64,000 bases of DNA from the NCBI GenBank assembly GCA_963965975.1, contig OZ014411.1, forward strand, positions 25,155,249-25,219,248, read 5' to 3'. The stretch comes from Xestospongia bergquistia. Its lineage: Eukaryota; Porifera; Demospongiae; Haplosclerida; Petrosiidae. Below are positions 1-11,271 of this stretch, one piece after another (position 1 is the first letter of the stretch; the number at the start of each line of letters is the position of its first letter). A program made the position numbers and the translations under genes. A model generated the notes under the pieces. It searched no databases. It saw only the letters and a program-made list of their open reading frames with translations, and was not told where the DNA came from.

Positions 1-257
1 ACCTTTGTCTCCTTTCTCACCATCTCTCCCAGGTAAGCCATCACGTCCATCTCGACCTCGTAAGATCTGTAGATAAGGATGTTTTAGAGTACAGTCAGTA
101 GTGTTGGAGTCATGTGCATTTCGTTTCACCACAACATTATTAGAAGAATCTGAAATAAGATCAATTATGCTGTAACTTGATGTTATGATATCATACCTTT
201 AGAAGACTGCATTAGATGAACAAGCAGAAAAATCAAGAAGATTTGTAGAAGTTTCAT
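1..257 (-). CDS. Short-chain collagen C4-like, copy 0 (5' part only, runs off left edge)
   Basis: Exon 1 is 197-257 and encodes a 20-residue signal peptide (starts MKLLQ, ends MQSSK). A 47-nt intron (150-196, GTATGA...TTTCAG on the minus strand) follows, and exon 2 starts at 149 and leaves the window at base 1. The visible part gives the linker with its single Cys and the first Gly-X-Y triplets (GRDGRDGLPGRDG). Nothing seen breaks it, but the C-terminal domain lies outside, so its integrity is unknown. The promoter box is at 328-335. Confidence 0.85.
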
Positions 258-710
258 CTTGTTATTATTATCAGAAACGTAAGTCAATCCTTCTTGACTT
301 TTGCAAATTTCTTACCACATTTCAGAACTTTTATAGTCACAGCAACAAGGAGGTTACTTTGATGTGATGTAGTCACTGTAATTAGAAGTTACTTTGATGT
401 GATAATTTAGTACATGTACATGTCATATCAGTAACTAACATAACTTTTAAATGTCTAAGTGCAGACTGCTGTCTATGGTAATCTTGTAAAGATATTCTAC
501 TTTCCTTAGATCACCTAAAGAAATAATCCCCACTTCAACTGATGTAATGTATTTGATGAGTGATTGATAGATGAATGAATAAATGGATCAGTGGATTTGA
601 TAAATAGAAAACAGATGAACACATGGTCAGACAGTCATGTAAACAAATAGGTAGAGGAATGTACAGGTTGTGGGAATGTATATAATTCCTTTGTAGTTAC
701 TTTTCCTTAA
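258..710. other. Upstream flank of copy 0 and BDP1 intron remnant
   Basis: After the collagen promoter block come fragments of a roughly 35-bp repeat (GTTACTTTGATGTGAT with TAGTCAC, about 350-410), then sequence that elsewhere in the array precedes the BDP1 linker exon (TGAATGAATAAATGGATCAG). No gene is seen here. Confidence 0.5.
328..335 (-). promoter_or_regulatory. TATA box of collagen copy 0
   Basis: TATAAAAG on the minus strand, 71 nt upstream of the copy 0 ATG. The block around it (GTGACTATAAAAGTTC) is kept in almost all collagen copies of the array. Confidence 0.6.
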
Positions 711-3537
711 TTCACTATACCAGTCAATGGAGCTAGGAGATGTAGAAGATGAAGGTAGAATTGTACCACAGTTATAAATTGGAGCTGATGGTAGTATACA
801 ACTTGATGAAGCAAGGTACATGTACATGTATATAACATCTACAATATAATTACTGTATTGTTTATCATATTTTATAGTATGTTAATGGAAACTACACAGA
901 CACCTCTTCAGAATATCAGGTATCATATAATGTAGAAGAAGTATCACTTCTCAAATTGTTATATTTCAAACTTGTATAAGGAATCCTCACCTGTATGCAT
1001 CTCAAAGTTAAATATACATTTACATTTTGAACTTTGTTGTTCCATGATGGCTACATCTTAAGAATGTTTTTAAATGTTCTTTAGTAAAGTTAATATATAT
1101 CTTATATATATATTATTATAAGTACATATAATATGTAAATATAATACATGTTTATGTACATATTATATATACATTATAATACATATATATGTACATATAA
1201 TATGTAAATATAATACATAAATGTACATATTATATGTACATATAATATAATATAATTATGTACATTTTAGTTCATAATAGTATTTTTTGTTTAGTGACAC
1301 AATCACTGAAGGAGGAACAGAGTATACAATGTCTACATCATTTAGAGAGAGGCACAAAATTAAGAAATGGACCAAAGATGGTGAGGTCTTACATAAGATA
1401 CCTCTAGTCAACTTCTACATTTTGATATATGACTTCTTCAGTATTGTTGGCATTGACTATAAGTGTTTAAAGTAGGAAATTGTTGACACTGACAATTCAA
1501 TGTTTTAATTAATTAGTGTAAAAGTAGTGTGGATCCTTTTTATTATTAAACTTTAAGCTAAATATTGGTGCTAATGAACCATTATATAAGTTGTTTTGAT
1601 GATAACTATATATATAAGACACATCTATTCTAATATATTATGTACTAATATTATTATCTGTATTTGTTACTATAGAAACAACTCAGTTCTATAAAGCATT
1701 GTCTCAAGTTGATACAGACTTCGCTTATACTACCTAAGGGAACTCGTAAAGAACTCGTAAAATAAATAATCTTGTGTATATATTAATAAATGATATAGTG
1801 ATACTGAACCAAGTAATGTAATGATCAATACTGTACTCTCATTTAACATTATGTTGAATTTACAGATCAATATTTTCATGACAAAGTTAGGTTTAAGTGT
1901 AGTCACTTACACTTTGTCATTATGTAATATGTTGACTGAGTACCCTAGAAAGTGTCTATTATAAATAACATTACTAACATTCTGAGAGGTGACTACATTT
2001 TTAACATTACATTTTGATGACATAACTAGGAAACAAGCAGATTTGATTGTATTGTCCCTATCATTTTTTTAAAAAACATCCAACAAGAATTAAAAGGGAC
2101 AGTGAGTAAGTACACAAATACTGGTACTCTATAGTTTCTAGAAGTCACAATAGTCAATCAAATGTCTTAGTACAGACAGCAGTCTTCACTAATCACAACA
2201 CCTGTCAATATGCACACATGATACTAATGTTCAATTCATTTTTAGTCAATGGTCTATGTAGTTGTAGTAATTAATCTGTTGACAAAATCACTAATTGAAT
2301 TAACCTTGCCTATTCACTATTGTAACTGGGGAATGACTATGAATGAAAGTTCTTGGACTTTGACTGGAAAATTTATCTAAGTTGAGTATACAGACTTATA
2401 TCATTATGTAGCAATGACAACTGTGTATTCATGTCATAGACATAATGGCAGCAAGAGTCAACCCTAGCCTATTGACAATGTCTACACAACATGTGTGGCA
2501 ATCTTGATTTTCCACACACAATGACATGCTACCTTAAGGAACTGTTGACATGGGTGCTTATGTTAGAAATTATAAACAAGATGGAATCATACATGAGTCA
2601 CATATTATAATTATTAACCAAAATACACAGCTCTGTCACTACCATTACTGCCATCTTGTTCATAATTTCTAATATAGGTACCAAATTGGTCAATTCCTGT
2701 TTAATATTAAAACCCTTTGTCCTTGCAATTATTGTTAGCAATGTCTTATTTATTAGTATGGAAGTAAGCTAAACCATCCAGTGTATTTCCAATCTAGTAC
2801 AGCAATAACATTTTAACTATTTGAGCCTTGTAACTAGAGAAAGAACATCAGATGTTTCAATGACCTATGACTACACAGAGTTACTTAATCTTTGTTACCT
2901 AGTGATTTACTAATTTCATTCTAATACTATATTATATTAATAAATACCATCCCTGTTCACTTTGATCCTTTAATTAAAATTATATTTGAATGTTACTATT
3001 ACTTCATCTCAAAGAAGCAAAGATCCAAATCTATGTTTGTAGATAGTTGTATTTTTTGTTTTATATGAAGCACGTTAAAGTAGTTCAACAACATATTGAT
3101 ACACAATATTTGTATTTACTAACATATAATCATGAAATATCAACTTACAGTGATGGTTATACATCTTTCTTGACTCAAATATTACCTCTAAAATTATTCA
3201 ATAATTTGCAGAGCTCTGTAAATCTAAACAAATTTTGTGTGTTTACATCACTTTGAGGATTATATTACACAAACGCTTCTCTGTATCCATGGTTACACAA
3301 GGAATTTGTGTTGCAAAATTTGTGGTTATAAGAAACCATCTGATGATATCCCATTAAATATCATGACATGTATTTATTACTCTTTGTCAAAGATAATGAG
3401 TCATTGTAATTATAACAGTTTATGTTTCTGTTTAGAACAAATTCAAGAAAGAAGAAAAGAATAATCCACTAAGAATATCTACTGCTTTAGAGAAACTGTG
3501 TACTACACCACTAAAGACAGCTTTAACATCATCTTAA
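711..3537 (+). pseudogene. BDP1-like fragment A (five 3' exons, decayed)
   Basis: Remnant exons homologous to the intact copy at 6253-10819: linker exon 711-815, a 42-nt exon 878-919, SANT part 1 at 1295-1380, SANT part 2 from 1676, and terminal exon 3436-3537 (ending TALTSS and TAA). It is not functional as it stands. The acceptor before 711 is AA instead of AG, the linker exon has a stop (TTATAA where the intact copy has TTAAAA), and SANT part 2 has lost bases and its GTAAGT donor. The 1.7-kb intron after SANT part 2 is AT-rich and shared with the other units. An AT-rich repeat of TATATA and TACATA type fills about 1080-1260. Confidence 0.8.
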
Positions 3538-3661
3538 TATGTAACATGATAACTTCAACATGTATTACATTTTATATTTAACAAATACTTCATTAAATCA
3601 TTACTAATCAAACCACCTTCGTACCTCTATTTCGAACTGTTGTAGTCTAGTATAGCCAACC

Positions 3662-3711
<50 letters not shown>

Positions 3712-4033
3712 TCTTGATGGTAATATCACACACAAGACTAGTTCACAGCCTTTGGTTGCTTTAATAGTAAAATGATAATATGAACAGTAAGATAAATGTC
3801 ATTAATACAAAATGGTTATTAATTTATAATAATCAGATTAATAATGTAAAAAATCAATTCACTGACTTATCAAATTATTTTCAAGTTTTATTATAAAACA
3901 TTATTAACAAGAAAATTATCAAAAATTATTGTTTAACTGATAGAATTTACAAATCAATTCTAATGTTAATAAATTGGGTGGACATTACATAACTCAACTA
4001 CTCATTTCATATAGTAATACAGAATGAAAAAAA
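3538..4033. other. Convergent intergenic gap with CT microsatellite
   Basis: Lies between the BDP1 fragment stop and the collagen stop. It holds a (CT)n tract at about 3661-3708, then AT-rich sequence shared by all units. A TTTATT at about 3887 (AATAAA on the minus strand) is a plausible collagen poly(A) signal. Confidence 0.55.
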
Positions 4034-4758
4034 TTATTTAGTACATACAACACAAGTAATAACCCTATTATTGACATAGGGAGGACATGGAAGACCAGTA
4101 CACGTTCCTTGGACAAAATAGAACAGAGCACCATTAATATCACCAGAACTACCATAAATAAACTCAGCATCTTTATCAACACACTCATATACAGCATTCC
4201 TCTTATGATCATATATGTCAGCCATGAGGTAACCTACATATTCTACAGTCCATGATGTAGGACAGACAGTTTTAGCTGGTATCATTAGTTGAACAACTTT
4301 AGTAGAAGTATAACATACAGCACAAGGAACATTATGATTATGTTTAGAAGGAAATATGTTGTTTACTTGTTCATATTCAGCTCCATACAAATAGGACACA
4401 TGTGATGGATTGGCAGTACTCATGTAATCAGGAACTTTAGGCAAACAGATATAATTAGCACCTCCACCACTGTGAGTGTAATGACTACCACCAGCTATTC
4501 CTTCATAAAGCAGCTGTGCTCCTGTGTTATTAGGTAAACCATCACGTCCATCTCGACCTCGTAAAATCTGTAGATAAGGATGTTTTAGAGTACAGTCAGT
4601 AGTGTTGGAGTCATGTGCATTTCGTTTCACCACAACATTATTAGAAGAATCTGAAATAAGATCAATAATGTTGTAACTTGATGTTATGATATCATACCTT
4701 TAGAAGACTGCATTAGATGAACAAGCAGAAAAATTAAGAAGAATTGTAGAAGTTTCAT
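4034..4758 (-). CDS. Short-chain collagen C4 paralogue without its collagen helix (copy 1)
   Basis: Exons 4698-4758 (signal peptide) and 4034-4650, with a 47-nt intron. Compared with the 267-aa intact copies it lacks exactly 42 codons: the reading passes from GRDGRDGLP straight to NNTGAQ, removing nearly all Gly-X-Y triplets and the start of the C-terminal domain (VVYTRWGRKSC, including one Cys). The frame is kept through the rest of the Cys-rich domain to the usual ITCVVCTK end, giving about 225 aa. The product could be a secreted, non-trimerising version, or simply a young pseudogene whose frame survived by chance. It also has EFIYG where the others have ESIYG or ESIDG. Splice sites and TATA box (4851-4858) look intact. 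Confidence 0.8.
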
Positions 4759-4850
4759 CTTGTTACTATTATATATGATAACAAATCAGTATGTCAGTAA
4801 TGTAAGTCAACCTTTCTTGACTTTTGCAAATTACCTGCTATGTTTCAGAA

Positions 4851-4858
4851 CTTTTATA
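4851..4858 (-). promoter_or_regulatory. TATA box of collagen copy 1
   Basis: Minus-strand TATAAAAG, 93 nt upstream of the ATG at 4758. Confidence 0.6.
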
Positions 4859-5619
4859 GTCACAGTAAAAAGGAGGTTACTTTGATGTGATAATTTACTA
4901 AATGTATATGTCTTATCAATAACTATAACACAACTTCCAAATGTCTAAGCAAGCAATGTCAATAGCAATATCATAAAGATATTCAATGTTCCTAAAATAA
5001 CAATCCCCACTTCAAGTGATCTAAGGTATTCAATCAGTGAAATGGTTTCATTGAATGAGTAGATAAATAACTGGATGGATAAAAAGAAATCAGATGAATA
5101 CATGGTCAGACAGTCAGGTAAACAAACAGGTAGAGGAATATACAGGTTGTGGGAATATAACTTTCAAATGTCTAAGTGCAGACGCTACTTTGATGTGATG
5201 TAGTCACAGTAACTAGAAGTTACTATGATGTAATGCAGTCACTTTAAAAGTTACTTTGATGTGATGTAGTCACAGTAACTAGAAGTTACTGTGATGTGAT
5301 AATTTAGTACATGTACTTGTATTATCAATAACTAACACAATATTCAAATGTCTAAGTGCAGACTGCTATCTAGTGACAATATCATAAAGATATTCAACTT
5401 TCCTACTTATATCACACAAAAAACAATCCTCACTTCAACTGATCTAATTTATTCAATGAGTGAATGGTTTAATTGATAGATGAATGAAAAGATGGATCAG
5501 TGGATTTGATAAATGGAGAACAGATGAACACATGGTCAGACAGTCATGTAAACAAACAGATAGAGGAATGTACAGGTTGTGGGAAAGTATATAATTCCTT
5601 TTTAGTTACTTTTCCTTAA
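4859..5619. other. Intergenic stretch with 35-bp repeats
   Basis: Holds array spacer sequence. About 5185-5300 carries three imperfect copies of a unit reading GTTACTTTGATGTGATG then TAGTCACAGTAACTAGAA, which is partly self-complementary (GTTACT against AGTAAC). No coding sequence is seen. Confidence 0.5.
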
Positions 5620-5828
5620 TTCACTAGACCAGTCAATGGAGATAGGAGATGTAGAAGATGAAGGTAGAATTATTCCACAGTTAAAAATTGGAGCTGATGA
5701 TAGTATACAACTTGATGAAGCAAGGTACATGTACATGTATATAATATTTACAATATAATTACTTTATTGTTTATCGTATTTTATAGTATGTTAATGGAAA
5801 CTACACAGACACCTCTTCAGAATATCAG
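5620..5828 (+). pseudogene. BDP1-like fragment B (two exons)
   Basis: The linker exon (5620-5724) and the 42-nt exon (5787-5828) of a BDP1 copy, with the donor after each kept but the AG acceptor before 5620 changed to AA. No SANT exons follow. The fragment ends in an AT-rich repeat and is joined to the 5' exon of the next BDP1 copy, so this marks a duplication junction. Confidence 0.75.
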
Positions 5829-6252
5829 GTATCATATGATGTAGAAGTATCACTTCTCACATTATTATATATCAATCTTGTACAAGGAATCTTCCACTTG
5901 TATACATCTACTCTATTCAACACTTAGTATACATTTACATTTTGAACTTTGGTGTTCCATGATGGCTACATCTTAAGAATGTCTTTAAATGTTCTTTAGT
6001 AAAGTTTTATTCATATTATACATATAAATATGTTCATATAATACACGTGTATATATATATATATTATGTATATTATAATACATACATGTGTACATATAAT
6101 ATGTAAATATAATTCATAAGTATGTACATATTATATGTACATTATAATACACATATGTATATATGTACAGATAATATGTAAATATAATTCATAAGTATGT
6201 ACATATTATATATACATTATAATACACATATGTATATATAATATGTAAATAA
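5829..6252. repeat. AT-rich tandem repeat at a duplication junction
   Basis: From about 6000 the sequence is built of TATATA and of a longer imperfect unit with GTACATATTATATGTACATT and AATTCATAAGTATGTACA. Similar tracts lie at about 1080-1260, 8570-8630 and 37590-37910, always in the same BDP1 intron. Here the tract directly abuts the first visible coding exon of the intact BDP1 copy. Confidence 0.6.
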
Positions 6253-8588
6253 TGGGTTAAAAAGAAAGTTGCTCCTCGTGTGGTTACAGGCTGTCAGAGA
6301 AAAAGGGAAAGAAAACCAAGTGATAAAAGTGGACAAACTCATGTTGAAGAGACAAATGCTGGCTCTACATCTCAAACTGTTAGTCAACCTGTCTGTCCAC
6401 ACCCTATAGTTGAGTCTGTCTCTTCATTAGAACCAGAGTTATTTCTTGATTTAGATTCACCTATTATTAGTGATGATAATATACATAACATTGGTAATAC
6501 TATTACTGCTATATCAATGCCCTCATTAGAAGATGATAAAACTATGGAAACTTCTCCCTGTCCTTCTCCAATATCAACTCTTGCTGAGGCAACTTCATTG
6601 GAGGCAACTAAAGATGTTGAAGGAGATGATAGACATTGTGCAATCACTACTAATAATATTCATGAAGATATTGAAAGGGATAAAAATATTCATGACAGTG
6701 GTAATAATATTCATGACTGTATTGAACATGTGCTACCACCACCACCTCATGATAGAGGAGAGAAAAGACCGCCCAGTAGAACATCTAAAAGTAAAACTAT
6801 TAAAAAGAAGGGGAAATCAAGTCCACAAGCTAAAGGGAAAATAACTGAAGATAATCACGATGACAATAGAAATGAAGTAAGTATGAGAATAATGTTATAC
6901 TGTTTTAGGATTCGTAAGTAGCACTTTGTGATTTCAATATATGACATAATGAGCTCATGAATATGTATGTTGACTATTTCTTCTTTATTTATAGTATTTG
7001 CACTTGAACTAACACTTCTTACAATTAATGATTTCTATGTTTAAAGAAGATATATTATAAATGCAAACAGTAACTATTAAATGTTGTTTTCCTTATTATA
7101 GGAACAAGTTGGACTGACAACAGGTAATGAACTAACTCCCCTAGCTAAAAGGAAGAAATCGTTGTCACCTGACAAATCACAGAAGCAGTTTTTGGAAGCT
7201 CCTGATCCATCTACAATGACAATGCAAGATCTTATCTATTATAACCCATCAGCTAATCTAATGAGGTACACATACACTTCATGTTGCTTCCATTGGTCCA
7301 CATTGTTGATAGTTATAACCTATTAGCTAATCCAATGAGGTACATATATAGTGCATATACTCATGTTGCTTTCATAGGTCCACATTGTTGATAGTTCTTC
7401 AATTGAGGCTTTTTTCTTATACCAAATAAATTGTGTTTAAGATTTCTTTTAAAATATTTTGATGAAGCAAGGTACATGTACATCTATATAACATCTACTA
7501 TATAATTACTGTATTGTTTATCATATTTTATAGTATGTTAGTGGAAACTAGCTAATCCAATGAGGTAACCTAGTTCATTAGACCAGTCAATGGAGATAGG
7601 AGATGTAGAAGATGAAGGTAGAATTGTACCACAATTAAAAATTGGAGCTGATGGTAGTATACAACTTGATGAAGCAAGGTACATGTACATCTATATAACA
7701 TCTACTATATAATTACTGTATTGTTTATCATATTTTATAGTATGTTAGTGGAAACTACACAGACACCTCTTCAGAATATCAGGTATCATATAATGTAGAA
7801 GAAGTATCACTTCTCAAATTGTTATATATTAAACTTGTATAAGGAATCCTAGCCTTGTACCCAGGCGTTCACGAAAGAAAAGAATGCCTGGTAACTACTG
7901 CTTGTGCATGTGCGTAATTATTTGTAATTTAAGAAATATAGTGATATCATAATTACAACATAAATGACAAATGAATGGGTTGGGTTTATATTGATCACGC
8001 TTCATTAACTACACAAATTTAAGCATCACTAGTCGAGTTTGTTGGTTATGCAGAGATTTAGTGGAAGCAAGAAGAGTGACAAACTTGTTCAGTGCTGTCG
8101 GAATACAAAACCACACAAAAACATCTTTTCTGTCATATATAGGTTCAATGGACAAGAGTTGCTCTTTTGTAAGAGATAGATTTGGCCTTCCTAGCTGCTT
8201 TAGAACATAGAATAGAGCTGCAGAAAAGTTTCTATCAGCACTGCAAGTACCCATCACAAATAATCTAACATTGCGGTAAAAGGAATTTTACATCATAGTT
8301 GATGGAAGATTCCTAGAGTATACTATTTTCCAAGAAATCTGTGGAAATTAAATGCATGTGCGAACAGTAGTTACTAGGCATTATTTCACGAACACCTGGG
8401 TTTGGGTACAAGGCTAAAGGAATCCTCACTTACATGGATCTACTCAATTCAAAATTTAGTATACATTTACATTTGAACTTTGGTGTTCCATGATGACTAC
8501 ATCTTAAGAATGTCTTTAAATATTCTTTAGTAATGTTAATATTCATATTACATATATCTAGGTACATATAGTATGTACATTATAATAA

Positions 8589-8621
<33 letters not shown>

Positions 8622-10819
8622 CATATAATTATGTATGTAAATTTTAGTTCATAATAGTCTCTTTTGTTAGTGACACAATCACTGAAGAAGGAACAGAGTA
8701 TACAATGTCTACATCATTTAGAGAGAGGCACAAAATTAAAAAATGGACCAAAGATGGTGAGGTTTTAGAGTTATAGATTTTATACTATAAATTTACCTCT
8801 AGTCAACTACATTATGTATATAGCTTCTTAAATATTGTTTATACAATAACATTGACTATAAGTGTTTAAGTGGTTAAAGCAGGAATTATTGACTCTGATC
8901 ATTCAGTGTTTTTAGCTAATTGGTGTGCTAGTAGTGTGGATCCTTTTTATTATTAGATTTAAAAAAATAAATTTTGTGTTAATGAACCATTATATAATTT
9001 GTTATAATATATGACACATCTATTCTAATATAAATTATGTACTAATATTATTATCTGTATTTGTTACTATAGAAACAACACAGTTTTATAAAGCATTGTC
9101 TCAAGTTGGTACAGACTTCACATTGATGACACTTATACTACCTAAGAGAACTCGTAAAGAACTTAAAGTAAGTAGTCTTGTGTATATATTAATAAATGAT
9201 ATGGTTGTACTGGACCAAACAATGTAGTGATCAATACTGTAATTTTATATAACATAATGTTGAAATTACAAAATAAATATTTATTTTAGTGTACTCACTT
9301 TATAATATGTTGACTTGAGTACACTACAATTTGTCTACTAAAATGACATTACCAATTCATTCTGAGAGCTAACTGCCTCTTTAACATAACATTTTGCTGA
9401 CATAACTAGGAAGCAATTGGACTTGATTGTATTGTCCCAATAATCATTTTGTGAAAATATCCAACAAGAATTAAAAGGGATAGTGAGCATGTACATTAAT
9501 ACTGGTACTGTATAGTTTCTCACCTTAGTTTATCTTAGTACAGACTGCAGCTTCTACTAATCACAACATCTGCTAATATACTCACATGGTATAAAGGTTC
9601 AATTTGTTTTTTAGTTGATAGTTGTAGTAGTTGTAGTAATCAATCTGTTAGCAAAGTCACTAATTCTATTACCCTTGTGAGACTTATTAGACTTTGACCA
9701 GAAAATTGAGTGAAGTTGAATATACAGACTTAATGTCTCGTGCAGTAATGACAACTGTCTATTTACTTCGTAGACATAATGGCAGCAAGAGCCAACTCAA
9801 GACTTTCTATCCTAAGTAAATGTTGACATAGGTGCCTATGTTAGATATTACCAACAAGAAGGAATCATACATGAGTCAATATTATAATCATTAACCAAAA
9901 TACACAGCTCTGTCATTACCATTGCTGCCATCTTGTTCATAATTTCTAACATAGGTACTCCATTAGTCAATTTGAATTCTAATATTAAATATCCTTTGTC
10001 TTTGCAATTACTTTTTGCCAATATCTTATTTATTAGAGTAAAAATAAGCTAACCTTTATTTGTTCCATTACAACAATAGAATTTCAACTATTTAGCTTAG
10101 GTATAACTTGTAATGAGAGCAAAGAGCCCAGATGCTTCTAATCTATGACTACACAGAGTTACTTCATCTTTGTTACCTAGTGATTTGCTAGTTTCATTCT
10201 AATATTATATTATATTAATAGATACCACCTCTATTCACTTTGACCCTTTAATTAAAATTACATTTGAATGTTACTATTACTTCATCTCAAAGATCCAAAT
10301 CTATGTTTGTAACTAGTTGTATTTTTTTGTTTTACAAATTAAAGTAGTCCAACAACACATTGATACACAACATTTGTATTTACTAACATATAATCATAAA
10401 ATATCAACTTACAGTGATGGTTATACATCTTTCTTGACTCAAATATTACCTCTAAAAATATTAAATAAATCAGAGAGCTCTGTAAATCTAAAAAACTTTT
10501 GTCTGTTTAAATTTTGCTTTTATATTCATCACTTTGAGGATTATATTACACAAATGTTTCTCTGTATCCATGGTTACACAAGCAATTTGTGGTTGCAAAT
10601 TTTGTGGTTATAAGAAATCATCTAATAATATCCCATTAAATATCATGACATGTATTTATTATTCTTTGTCAAAGATAATGACTCACTGTGATTATAACAG
10701 TTTATATTTCTGTTTAGAACAAATTCAAGAAAGAAGAAAAGAATAATCCACTAAGAATATCTACTGCTTTAGAGAAACTGTGTACTACACCACTAAAGAC
10801 AGCTTTAACATCATCTTAA
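6253..10819 (+). CDS. BDP1: Transcription factor TFIIIB component B'' homologue (BDP1), most complete copy
   Basis: BDP1 joins TBP and BRF1 in TFIIIB and recruits RNA polymerase III. Exons by GT-AG junctions and phase: 6253-6876, 7102-7265, 7574-7678, 7741-7782, 8671-8756, 9073-9167, 10718-10819, about 404 codons in one frame. Seen: a Ser/Thr-rich, acidic N-terminal exon; a TMTMQDLIYYNP motif and then SSLDQ, lining up with TMRDFIYYLPDNNP and SSLEQ as I recall human BDP1; a linker with IVPQLKIGADGSIQLDE; and a SANT domain (KKWTKDETTQFYKALSQVG, then NKFKKEE). The protein stops soon after SANT, far shorter than the vertebrate one. The fifth intron (7783-8670) holds a DNA transposon, and about 7450-7560 repeats pieces of neighbouring exons. 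Oddity: the first exon is open from 6253 but has no early ATG and abuts the AT-rich repeat, so an initiating exon is missing or unseen; the first in-frame ATG is near 6514. It is the only copy with all conserved exons. Confidence 0.85.
7450..7560 (+). repeat. Partial internal duplication of BDP1 exon-intron sequence
   Basis: About 7450-7540 repeats the end of the linker exon, the following intron and the start of the 42-nt exon (GATGAAGCAAGGTACATG ... TAGTATGTTAGTGGAAACTA). It then jumps to GCTAATCCAATGAG, a copy of the end of the 7102-7265 exon. Another copy of that exon end lies near 7320-7340. Confidence 0.7.
7850..8416. mobile_element. Non-autonomous Mutator-like element carrying a RecQ-like helicase fragment
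   Basis: A 567-bp insertion in a BDP1 intron. Both ends read TAGCCTTGTACCC inwards (left from 7850, right ending at 8416), followed by imperfect inverted CAGG...GTTC sequence and a longer inverted stretch (GGTAACTACTG left, CAGTAGTTACTAGGC right). AAGGAATCC flanks both sides (7841-7849 and 8417-8425), a 9-bp target duplication that fits Mutator-like elements. The rest of the array shows the empty target, AAGGAATCCTCACTTG. No transposase is visible. Inside, on the minus strand, is a helicase-like piece (separate entry). Confidence 0.75.
8009..8257 (-). pseudogene. RecQ-like DNA helicase N-terminal fragment inside the transposon
   Basis: The reading contains SAALFYVLKQLGRPNLSL, then LTKEQLLSIEPIYDRKDVFV and WF. 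This resembles the Q-motif and motif I region of RecQ-type helicases common in sponge and cnidarian genomes (EQ...AI...YDGKDVFVW then PTGFGKS). The Walker A lysine motif is not there: the sequence departs to IPTALNK. It is therefore a captured, inactive piece, not an enzyme gene. Family assignment comes from memory of the motif, not from a search. Confidence 0.55.
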
Positions 10820-11271
10820 TTTGTAACATGATAACTTCAACATGTATTACATTTTATATTCAACAAATACTTCATTAAATCATTACTAATCAAACCACCT
10901 TTATACCTCTATTTTGAACTGTTAATCAACCTCACTCTATCTCTCTTGACATGGTAAAATCAAGAGAGACTGGCTGCACAAGACTAATTCACAGCCTTTG
11001 GTTGCTTAATAGTAAATCGTAATGTGAACAGCAAAATAAATGTCATTAATACACAATGATTATTAATTTATAATGAGCAGATTAATTAATTTTATGAAAG
11101 ATCAATTCACTGACTTTATTTGTAGTTTTATTATAAAACATTGTTAACAAGAAAATCAAAAGTTATTGTTTAACTGATAGAATTTACAAATCAATTATAA
11201 TGTTAATAAATTGGGTGGACATTACATGACTCAACTACTCATTTTATATAGTAATACAGAATGAAAAAACA
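10820..11271. other. Convergent gap with hairpin
   Basis: Between the BDP1 stop and collagen copy 2 stop. A perfect 10-bp stem lies at 10940-10949 and 10960-10969 (TCTCTCTTGA / TCAAGAGAGA, 10-nt loop). Similar hairpins stand at the same place in other units (21925-21954, 30216-30243, 39019-39046). Confidence 0.6.

Noticed and set aside
3047-3464. Plus-strand frames of about 70 aa in the last BDP1 intron
   Set aside because: Lie in intron sequence, differ in frame between units, no family resemblance.
3994-4212. Minus-strand 60-70 aa hydrophobic frame (MLYMSVLIKMLSLFM) at the end of every collagen copy
   Set aside because: Shifted-frame shadow of the conserved C-terminal domain; no start context or splice signal of its own.
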